Shown here one piece after another: positions 1 through 6,790 of a stretch of 42,398 nucleotides of DNA. Origin of the DNA: JAIYDJ01 sp031398695 (GTDB lineage Bacteria > Pseudomonadota > Alphaproteobacteria > Rhodobacterales > Rhodobacteraceae). The notes below the pieces were generated by a model. That model was not told the DNA's origin. It saw only the letters and a program-made list of their open reading frames with translations, and did no database searches. The stretch covers positions 1 through 42,398 of the forward strand of contig JANNNU010000103.1 of the NCBI GenBank assembly GCA_031398695.1. Direction: 5' to 3'. Numbering within the stretch: position 1 is the stretch's first letter; the number at the start of each line of letters is the position of its first letter. Position numbers and translations under genes: made by a program.

Positions 1-48
1 GCAGCTCAGCACCAGACTGCACAACACGACGATCGGCAGACGAGGCAT
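1..48 (-). CDS. Start of a probable secreted protein or lipoprotein gene (partial, runs off the left edge)
   Basis: Reading leftward from an ATG at 46-48, sixteen codons stay open to the window edge and encode MPRLPIVVLCSLVLSC. One arginine near the start followed by a hydrophobic stretch ending in Leu-Ser-Cys looks like a signal peptide, and the LVLSC end resembles a lipobox. The gene lies 81 bp downstream of hslU on the same strand. Too little is visible to name a product. Confidence 0.4.
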   Translation of the reverse strand, partial: MPRLPIVVLCSLVLSC

Positions 49-64
49 CAAGCACACTCTCGGT

Positions 65-89
65 CTGGGGCAGCACCGTGACGCCCCAG
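65..89 (-). terminator. Hairpin downstream of hslU
   Basis: Perfect 7-bp inverted repeat CTGGGGC/GCCCCAG with an 11-nt loop, in the gap between the hslU stop and the next minus-strand gene. No T-run follows, so intrinsic terminator activity is uncertain. Confidence 0.3.
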
Positions 90-129
90 CCCCTAGCACA
101 TTAACCGGGGTGCGGAAACCGCCTGCCCG

Positions 130-1419
130 CTAGAGCACATACCGCGACAGATCCGAAGACCGCGACAGTGCGCCGAGGTTGGCCTCGACAAAGGCCGCAT
201 CGACCGTGACCTCCTCGCCGGACCGGTCGGGCGCGGTGAAGGACAGCTCCTCGAACACCCGCTCCATGACCGTGTAAAGCCGGCGTGCCCCGATGTTTTC
301 GATCGCGCGGTTCACCTCGGCGGCGATATGGGCCAGCGCCGCGATACCGTCGGGAGGGAACGTCACCGTGATGCCTTCGGTTGCCATCAGCGCGGTGTAT
401 TGCCGGGTCAGAGCGTTGTCGGTTTCCGACAGGATCCGCACGAAGTCGGCCTCGGTAAGCGCCTGGAGTTCGACGCGGATCGGCAGGCGACCCTGCAATT
501 CAGGCAGCAGATCGGACGGCTTGGCGACGTGGAACGCCCCGCTGGCGATGAACAGGATGTGGTCCGTCTTGACCGGGCCGTATTTGGTGGTGACCGTCGT
601 GCCCTCGATCAGCGGCAGCAGGTCGCGCTGCACGCCTTCTCGGCTGACATCGGCACCCCGGGTGTCGGCGCGGGCGCAGATCTTGTCGATCTCGTCCAGA
701 AAGACGATGCCGTTTTCCTGCACCGCCTCCAGCGCCGCGGCCTTGACGGCGTCGTCATCCAGCAGCTTGTCGGCTTCCGAGCCCAGCAAAAGGTCGTAGC
801 TGGCCGCCACCGTCACCTTCTTGGTCACCGTGCGCTGGCCGAATGCCTTGAACATTTCGGCCAGGCCCTGCATCTGCTCCATCCCTGGCGCGCCGGCCAG
901 CGGCAGGGGGCTGCTGTCGGGCACCTCGATCTCGATCACCGTGTCATCCAGCTCGCCCCGCCGCAGTTTGCCGCGAAAGAGGTCGCGGGTCTGGGGCCGG
1001 CTGTCGCGCCCCGCAAGCGCGTCGATCACCCGATCCTCGGCGGCGGCCTTGGCGCGAGCGGACACCTCGCTGCGCATCCGCGCGCGCGTGTCAGACATGG
1101 CCGTGTCGACCAGATCGCGGATGATGCTGTCGACATCGCGGCCGACGTAGCCGACTTCGGTGAACTTCGTCGCCTCGACCTTCAGGAACGGCGCACGCGC
1201 CAGTTTCGCCAGACGGCGCGAGATTTCGGTCTTGCCCACGCCGGTGGGGCCGATCATCAGGATGTTCTTCGGATACACCTCGTCACGAATGTCGTCGGCC
1301 AACTGCTTGCGCCGCCAGCGGTTGCGCAGGGCCACCGCCACGGCACGCTTCGCATCGGCCTGGCCGATGATGTGGCGGTCAAGCTCGGACACGATTTCGC
1401 GGGGGGTCAGGTCGGTCAT
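130..1419 (-). CDS. hslU: ATP-dependent protease ATPase subunit HslU
   Basis: AAA+ unfoldase of the cytoplasmic HslUV (ClpYQ) protease; it unfolds substrates and feeds them to the HslV chamber. 429 residues, close to the usual 430-445. Walker A GPTGVGKT at residues 57-64, the substrate-gripping pore loop GYVGRD from residue 90, and Walker B IVFLDEID at 238-245, with a family-typical insertion domain between them. It ends in SRYVL, matching the family's C-terminal tail that docks into HslV. The ATG overlaps the hslV stop by 4 bp (ATGA), so the two are translationally coupled in one operon. Very secure by motif content and context. Confidence 0.97.
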   Translation of the reverse strand: MTDLTPREIVSELDRHIIGQADAKRAVAVALRNRWRRKQLADDIRDEVYPKNILMIGPTGVGKTEISRRLAKLARAPFLKVEATKFTEVGYVGRDVDSIIRDLVDTAMSDTRARMRSEVSARAKAAAEDRVIDALAGRDSRPQTRDLFRGKLRRGELDDTVIEIEVPDSSPLPLAGAPGMEQMQGLAEMFKAFGQRTVTKKVTVAASYDLLLGSEADKLLDDDAVKAAALEAVQENGIVFLDEIDKICARADTRGADVSREGVQRDLLPLIEGTTVTTKYGPVKTDHILFIASGAFHVAKPSDLLPELQGRLPIRVELQALTEADFVRILSETDNALTRQYTALMATEGITVTFPPDGIAALAHIAAEVNRAIENIGARRLYTVMERVFEELSFTAPDRSGEEVTVDAAFVEANLGALSRSSDLSRYVL

Positions 1420-1973
1420 TTCGCGATCCGTTCGACGGTAAGGTTTCCGTTCGTGTAAACGCAGATGTCGGCGGCGATGGCCATGGCGCGCCGTGCGATG
1501 TCCTCGGCGGGCAGGTCGGTCGTCATCAACCCGCGCGCGGCCGCCAGCGCATAATTGCCGCCCGACCCGATCGCGGCCACGTCGTGTTCGGGCTCCAGCA
1601 CGTCGCCTGCGCCGGTGATGACAAACAGATCCCGCCCGTCGGTGACGATCAGCATCGCCTCGAGGTTGCGCAGATACTTGTCCATCCGCCAGTCCTTGGC
1701 GAGATCGACGCAGGCCCGCGCCAGTTGCCCCGGAGCCGACTCCAGCTTTTTCTCCAGCCTTTCCAGCAGGGTAAAGGCGTCGGCGGTCGATCCGGCGAAC
1801 CCTGCCACCACGTCCTGCCCGCCCGGTGACAACCGCCGGACCTTGCGTGCCGTTCCCTTGATGACGGTCTGGCCCAGCGACACCTGACCGTCGCCGGCCA
1901 CCACCACCTCACCGCCGCGCCGCACGGCGAGAATGGTCGTGCCATGCCAACCCGGAAACCTGTCGTCTGCCAT
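1416..1973 (-). CDS. hslV: ATP-dependent protease proteolytic subunit HslV
   Basis: Threonine peptidase subunit of HslUV. The start chosen is the ATG at 1971-1973, giving 185 residues beginning MADDRFPGWHGTTIL. A GGAGGG ribosome-binding site lies about 9 nt upstream, and the short propeptide ends Gly-|Thr-Thr as in alphaproteobacterial HslV, where the exposed Thr is the nucleophile. A longer in-frame start at 2072 would add 33 residues that do not resemble the family. GDGQVSLGQTV and the late GSGGNYALAAA segment are typical of the fold. First gene of hslVU; a possible heat-shock promoter lies just upstream. Confidence 0.96.
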   Translation of the reverse strand: MADDRFPGWHGTTILAVRRGGEVVVAGDGQVSLGQTVIKGTARKVRRLSPGGQDVVAGFAGSTADAFTLLERLEKKLESAPGQLARACVDLAKDWRMDKYLRNLEAMLIVTDGRDLFVITGAGDVLEPEHDVAAIGSGGNYALAAARGLMTTDLPAEDIARRAMAIAADICVYTNGNLTVERIAK

Positions 1974-1995
1974 GAAACCCTCCAACATCCTGGGC

Positions 1996-2024
1996 AATAT
2001 GGGCAGGACCGACCCCCGACACAA
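1996..2024 (-). promoter_or_regulatory. Candidate sigma-32 (RpoH) promoter of hslVU
   Basis: On the minus strand, TTGTGT (2019-2024) is followed after 15 bp by CCCATATT (1996-2003), 22 bp before the hslV ATG. The downstream half resembles the CCCCATNT heat-shock -10 element; the upstream half is a poor match to CTTGAA. hslVU is a classical RpoH target, which supports but does not prove the call. Compare the similarly built element before clpB. Confidence 0.35.
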
Positions 2025-2059
2025 CCCGAACGGCACCCGGTCGCGCCGGGAGGACCGCT

Positions 2060-2088
2060 TTGCAACCCGCACCGACTGCGCCTAGTCT
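2060..2088 (+). promoter_or_regulatory. Weak candidate promoter of the gene starting at 2112
   Basis: TTGCAA, 17-bp spacer, TAGTCT. Both hexamers are only partial matches to a housekeeping promoter; the spacing and the position 23 bp before the TTG start are right. Confidence 0.25.
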
Positions 2089-2111
2089 GTCAACGGCATC
2101 AGAGGTGATCC

Positions 2112-3023
2112 TTGCGCGAGAAGCTGCTGTACTTCTATCTCGGCCCCCGGCAGCGCGCGCAGGTCACCGCACGCGAGCCCAAGATCCTGACCCGGATCGT
2201 CGGGGTGGTCGAGGCGGCAGGTTGGCAGGTCGTACTGCTGCCCGAAGAAGCCCGGCACGCGGCGCCGCAGATCGACGGGTATCACCTGGTCTTGAACCAG
2301 GCCGTGCCGAGCGGGCTCGGGCCCGAAACGGTCTGCCTGTCGCTGCGGCGCTGCTACATGGAGCCGTTCTGGCGGATCGAGGCGGTGAACGACCGGTGGG
2401 CGTGGGAGATCGCGCGGCTGCCGTTCGACGCGCGTGCGGTCCGGGCGCCCTATGTTCAGGCCTTCTTCGACCGGTGGCAAAAGAATCTCTTCGAGGGCAA
2501 GCCGATTACGCGAGACGGCTTCGTCTTCGTACCGCTGCAGGGAAAGCTGCTGCGCCACCGGCAATTCCAGAGCATGAGCCCGATGGCCATGCTGGATGTC
2601 GTTCTGGCGCACGAGATGCGTCCGGTCATCGCGACGCTGCATCCGGCCGAAACCTATGACGCCGAAGACATGGATGCGCTGCACGAGCTTGCCGGGCAGC
2701 ACGCCCGGTTCACGTTGTCCACCGAGTTGTCGATCGACCTGCTGCGCCGGTGCGACGGGGTGGTCACGCAGAATTCCAGTCTTGCGCTGATCGGCTATTT
2801 TGCGCGCAAACCGGCCGTGCTGTTTGCCGAGGCGGATTTTCATCACATTGCCGGATCGGTCCCGCGCGACGGCGTCGGCCGGGCGCTTATGCACCGGGGC
2901 CACGACGTGCCTTACGCACCCTATCTGTACTGGTTCTTCAAGATGAACGCGATCACCGGGTGGAGCGATGATGTGCACCGTCAGATCGCCGAACGGTTGC
3001 GCCAGCACGGCTGGCAAGTATGA
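2112..3023 (+). CDS. Capsular polysaccharide / Kdo-transferase-like protein
   Basis: 303-residue cytoplasmic protein with no signal peptide or clear membrane helix. The C-terminal half has the GT-B style features of the capsule-export/Kdo-transferase group (KpsS/KpsC-like): a segment HEMRPVIATLHP near the middle, then GVVTQNSSLALIGYFARKP, reminiscent of the family's 'no-family-member-left-unfed' NS-x-x-x-E/I-x-x-x-x-x-KP signature. The start is a TTG at 2112, because AGAGGTGA sits 5 nt upstream and no ATG fits. It is a single-gene unit divergent from hslV. Likely role, inferred: sugar transfer in surface polysaccharide synthesis. The exact donor and acceptor cannot be told from sequence. Confidence 0.6.
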   Translation: MREKLLYFYLGPRQRAQVTAREPKILTRIVGVVEAAGWQVVLLPEEARHAAPQIDGYHLVLNQAVPSGLGPETVCLSLRRCYMEPFWRIEAVNDRWAWEIARLPFDARAVRAPYVQAFFDRWQKNLFEGKPITRDGFVFVPLQGKLLRHRQFQSMSPMAMLDVVLAHEMRPVIATLHPAETYDAEDMDALHELAGQHARFTLSTELSIDLLRRCDGVVTQNSSLALIGYFARKPAVLFAEADFHHIAGSVPRDGVGRALMHRGHDVPYAPYLYWFFKMNAITGWSDDVHRQIAERLRQHGWQV

Positions 3024-3045
3024 CGGAGGGCCTTTCGGCCCCCCG
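3024..3045 (+). terminator. Possible terminator between convergent genes
   Basis: GGGCC-TTTC-GGCCC stem directly after the stop codon at 3023, extended by three more pairs beyond one A/C mismatch. It lies between the convergent 2112 gene and trxA. No T-run on either side. Confidence 0.4.
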
Positions 3046-3064
3046 CTGCATCAGTTCAAGCCGG

Positions 3065-3391
3065 TCAGATCGAGGCGTTGATCCAGTTGGCCAGCGCGGC
3101 CTTCGGCGCGGCGCCGACCTTGTTCGATACGACTTCGCCGTTCTTGAACAGAAACAGCGACGGGATGCCGCGCACACCCAGCATCGCCGGGCTGTCGGGG
3201 TTTTCGTCGACGTTGACCTTCACGATCTTGACCTTGCCGCCGTATTCGGCGGCCAGCTCCTCGAGCGCAGGGCCGATCTGGCGGCACGGGCCGCACCATT
3301 CAGCCCAGAAATCGACCACGACCGGAACGGCCGATTTGCGGACTTCGGCATCAAAGGTGGCGTCGGTGACGGCAACGGTGTTGGTACCCAT
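3065..3391 (-). CDS. trxA: Thioredoxin
   Basis: Cytoplasmic dithiol-disulfide oxidoreductase that reduces ribonucleotide reductase, methionine sulfoxide reductases and others. 108 residues, the normal length. Active site W32-C33-G34-P35-C36, the conserved DFWAEWCGPC context, and the cis-proline loop GIPSLFLF with Pro77. An AGGAGA ribosome-binding site precedes the ATG. It lies 57 bp downstream of addA on the same strand and may be read from the addBA transcript. A TATAAC hexamer at 3420-3425 (minus strand), with a TTGACG farther upstream at a non-ideal 21-bp spacing, may give it its own promoter. Confidence 0.96.
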   Translation of the reverse strand: MGTNTVAVTDATFDAEVRKSAVPVVVDFWAEWCGPCRQIGPALEELAAEYGGKVKIVKVNVDENPDSPAMLGVRGIPSLFLFKNGEVVSNKVGAAPKAALANWINASI

Positions 3392-3448
3392 GTCGGGTCT
3401 CCTAAAATATCTTGCAGGAGTTATAGCTAAGAATGCGCCACGTCGGCG

Positions 3449-6400
3449 TCAAGGGATCGTGGCACGCAACAGCGCCGCCCGCACCATATCGCTGTCGAGC
3501 GGCATCAGAACCGGGGCACCCGTCCACAGGATGGCAGTGTCGATGCGGCGGCCGGGATAGATCTCGGCCAGCGCATGGGCATAGGCCCCCATTTGCCGTA
3601 GCAACCCTTCTGGCACGGCGGCGGGTGTCGCGGGAATCAGCCGGTTGGATTTGTAGTCGACGGCCAGAACCGCGTCGGGGCTGATCAGCAGCCGGTCGAT
3701 GCTGCCCAACAACCGCCGCCCGGCCAGATCGCAGGTGACGGCGACCTCGGTCAGCGCATCCGGGCCGAACAGGGCAGCCAGCGCCGGGTCCGACAGCACG
3801 CGGCCCGCCTCCGCCAGCGCATCGGAACATAAGCCAGGATCCGGGATCAGCCGGGCGGCCAGATCGGCCCAACGCGCGGGCGCGGCGGCCGTAAGCGATT
3901 CGAGCAGCAGGTGTACAGCCGTACCGCGCGCCAGCGCCGCTGCCGAACTGTCGGGGTCGGTTTCGCCGGGCAGAACCTTTGCCCCGCCAAGGCCCGACGG
4001 CAGCAACAGCATCGCAGGCCGGGGCGGCGTCGGCGCGGGCGACAGCGCCCAGGCCGGCAGGGCGATGCTGCCCACGGGCGGCGGTGCCGCGCGAACGGCG
4101 TCGGCGGGCCAGTCGCCCGACGATAGGCGCTGCCGCCCCTGACCCGCGGGAATGGCCCCGGCGGCCCGCATCCCCTCTTCGACATGGCGATACCAGCACC
4201 AGGTCAGCGGATCTTTCGCGACCTTGCCAGTGGCGGTTCGTGCGTGTCCGGCGCCGGCCACGATCAGCCAGCATCGCGCGCGGGTCAGCGCGACATACAG
4301 CAACCGCAGGCTTTCCTCGTGCCGCAGGCGCTCGCCGCGGGCGCGCTCCTGGGTGATCAGCGCAGGGCTTTCCGCGGCGGGCGTGGACCACATCGGCGAG
4401 GTTTCGGGCGGGGTCAGGATTTCCGCGGCACTCGGCGGGTTGCGATCCGTGGTTTCGGGCAGGATGACGATCGGGGCTTCCAACCCCTTGGCACCATGCA
4501 CCGTCATGATGCGGATGCGGTGCCCTTCCGCCTCCATCTGGCGCTTGATCTCGATGTCGTCGGTTTGCAGCCAGATCAGAAAACCGGTCAGGCTGGGCAC
4601 ATCCTGGCGTTCATAGGCCAGCGCCTGCGCCAGCAGGGCATCCACGCCTTCGGCGGCCTCGTCGCCCAGCCGGGTCAGCAGGCGGCGTCGGCCGTCGTGG
4701 CGGGTCAGGGCGCGGTCCAGAAGGTCGAACGGGCGCAGGAAATCGGACTGGCCGCGCAGGTCGTCCAGCATGTCGCGCGCGGGATCGTCCACGGCGCGCA
4801 ACGCCTGCCACAGAAAGCCCGGCCGCCCGTGGGCCAGATCGTAAAGCTGCGCTTCGGACCAACCGCACAGCGGCGACCGCAGCACGGTGGCCAGCGCCAG
4901 GTCATCCTCGGGCGTGACGAGAAACGACAGCAGCGCCATCAGATCCTTGACCGCCAGTTCAGCCCCGAGTTTCAGCCGGTCGGCCCCGGCGACGGCCAGT
5001 CCGTTCTGCTTGCACTCGCGGATCAGGTCGGCGAACAGGGCCGACCGGCGCTGCACCAGGATCAGGAAATCCCCCTCGTGCACCGGACGGGGCCCGGTGT
5101 CGGTGGGGATCTGCACACCCTGGTCGATCATTGCGCGCATTTCCGCCGCGATCTGGCGGGCGAGCCGGGCGTTGTGGTGGGTCTGGCTGACTCGATCGAC
5201 GGGGGTTTGCCAGTCGTCGTCCGCGTCATCCTCGCCGGGTTCGATCAGGGGCCAAAGATCGACCCGCCCCGCCAACTGATCCTTGAACGCGGCATGGCGC
5301 ACCTCGTGCCCCAGTGCCGAGGGAAACCGGTCGTGCAATGCCACGTCGACCAGCCGCAACACCGCTGGAGCCGAGCGGAACGAGTGTTCCAGCTGCAGGG
5401 TCTGAAACGCCTGACCGGCGGCGCCAAACGCGGTGCCGAACGCCGCCTGTTTGTCATCGAAGGCCGCGACGTTCGCGCCCTGAAACGAATAGATCGACTG
5501 CTTCTTGTCGCCGACGACAAACACCGTGCGCCCACCCGGCCGGGTGCCCAGCCCTGCGGTGAACTCGGCCGACAGCAATTCGATCACGCGCCACTGGTCG
5601 GGGCTGGTGTCTTGCGCCTCGTCCACCAGAATGTGGTCGATCCCGCCATCGAGGCGAAACAGCACCCAGGCCGCGACCGACGGGTCGGTCAGCAGGGCCT
5701 TGGCGCGCGTGATCAGGTCATCGAAATCGACCCATCCTCGCGCCTCTTTCCGGGCGGCATAGATCGGCAGGAAGGTCGCTGCAAAGCGGTGCAGCGCGGC
5801 GGTGCGCTGGGCGGCCTGCAGCGCGATGCGGCGCGCGCGGGCGGACTCGACACGGGCCATCAGGGCGTCGAGGCGGGGCATCAGAGGGGCGAGGGTCCCT
5901 TGGCGCAGCGGCTTGGTGGGAAACTCGCCAATCTTGGCGAGGTTGGCGCGTGGGCCAGATCCGAACAGGAACATCGCTTCGCACTCCGACAAACTCGGGG
6001 CATCGAAATCGAACCTTGCGAGTTTTGCCGCGGCCTTTTGATCAGCGGGACTGCTTTGTGACAGAGCGGAAATGACCTCAGGCATCCAGCCGCCCTCATC
6101 GCCCAGAAAGGTTTCACCCAGGATGGTCGCCATCGTTTCGCCGGGGGGCACGCCGAACAGGCTGTGAGCCTGGGCGTCGGACAAGGGTCGTGCAAAGCTG
6201 GACCGCGTCGCGGCGACTTGCGCCAACAGGCTTGCAAAGTCTTCGCCGCTGTAGGCGCTCGCCACGTCGGCCATCAGGTCGGGGGCCAGCGTATCGGCTA
6301 TTTCCTCGGCGATTTCGTCGCGCAGCAGGCGGGCGGCGCGGTCGTCCATCTCGGTGAATTGCGGCGATACCCCGGCCTCAAGCGGAAAGCGGCGCAGCAG

Positions 6401-6790
6401 GGTTGCGCAAAAGCTGTGGATGGTCTGGATGCGCAACCCGCCCGGCGTTTCGATGGCGCGGGCGAACAGACGGCGGGCGGCGGCCAGATCGGCGGCGGTC
6501 AGGCGCGCCTCTTCGCCCAACTCGGCCAGTGCGGCGCGCAACGCGGCGTCGGGCTTCATCGCCCAACTGCCCAGCGTGCGGAACAGACGATTCTGCATCT
6601 CGCTCGCCGCGGCCTTGGTGTAGGTCAGGCACAGGATGCGCTGGGGTTCGACGTCGGCCAGCAGCAGCCGCGCCACCCGGTCGGTCAGCACGCGCGTCTT
6701 GCCCGACCCCGCATTTGCCGACAACCAGGTCGAGGCCGACGGATGGCTGGCCGCCACCTGCCGTTCGGAGGCTGCATCACGCCGGATCAT
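3449..6790 (-). CDS. addA: Double-strand break repair helicase-nuclease AddA
   Basis: UvrD-like helicase/nuclease subunit of AddAB, which processes double-strand ends to give RecA-loadable 3' tails. 1113 residues. Walker A ANAGSGKT at residues 25-32, Walker B/DEAQDTSPDQW in the middle, GDKKQSIYSFQGA (motif III region), a late helicase motif in RIMTVHGAKGLE, and a C-terminal PD-(D/E)XK nuclease core AVDYKSNR followed by a Q-x-x-x-Y-like MGAYAHAL. All match the alphaproteobacterial AddA type. The start at 6790 overlaps the addB stop by 14 bp, indicating coupling. It would act together with the addB product just upstream. Confidence 0.95.
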   Translation of the reverse strand: MIRRDAASERQVAASHPSASTWLSANAGSGKTRVLTDRVARLLLADVEPQRILCLTYTKAAASEMQNRLFRTLGSWAMKPDAALRAALAELGEEARLTAADLAAARRLFARAIETPGGLRIQTIHSFCATLLRRFPLEAGVSPQFTEMDDRAARLLRDEIAEEIADTLAPDLMADVASAYSGEDFASLLAQVAATRSSFARPLSDAQAHSLFGVPPGETMATILGETFLGDEGGWMPEVISALSQSSPADQKAAAKLARFDFDAPSLSECEAMFLFGSGPRANLAKIGEFPTKPLRQGTLAPLMPRLDALMARVESARARRIALQAAQRTAALHRFAATFLPIYAARKEARGWVDFDDLITRAKALLTDPSVAAWVLFRLDGGIDHILVDEAQDTSPDQWRVIELLSAEFTAGLGTRPGGRTVFVVGDKKQSIYSFQGANVAAFDDKQAAFGTAFGAAGQAFQTLQLEHSFRSAPAVLRLVDVALHDRFPSALGHEVRHAAFKDQLAGRVDLWPLIEPGEDDADDDWQTPVDRVSQTHHNARLARQIAAEMRAMIDQGVQIPTDTGPRPVHEGDFLILVQRRSALFADLIRECKQNGLAVAGADRLKLGAELAVKDLMALLSFLVTPEDDLALATVLRSPLCGWSEAQLYDLAHGRPGFLWQALRAVDDPARDMLDDLRGQSDFLRPFDLLDRALTRHDGRRRLLTRLGDEAAEGVDALLAQALAYERQDVPSLTGFLIWLQTDDIEIKRQMEAEGHRIRIMTVHGAKGLEAPIVILPETTDRNPPSAAEILTPPETSPMWSTPAAESPALITQERARGERLRHEESLRLLYVALTRARCWLIVAGAGHARTATGKVAKDPLTWCWYRHVEEGMRAAGAIPAGQGRQRLSSGDWPADAVRAAPPPVGSIALPAWALSPAPTPPRPAMLLLPSGLGGAKVLPGETDPDSSAAALARGTAVHLLLESLTAAAPARWADLAARLIPDPGLCSDALAEAGRVLSDPALAALFGPDALTEVAVTCDLAGRRLLGSIDRLLISPDAVLAVDYKSNRLIPATPAAVPEGLLRQMGAYAHALAEIYPGRRIDTAILWTGAPVLMPLDSDMVRAALLRATIP

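Noticed and set aside
4184..6061. Long open frame (625 codons) on the plus strand
   Set aside because: Antisense shadow of addA; GC-rich codon bias keeps the opposite frame open and its translation has no recognisable domain.
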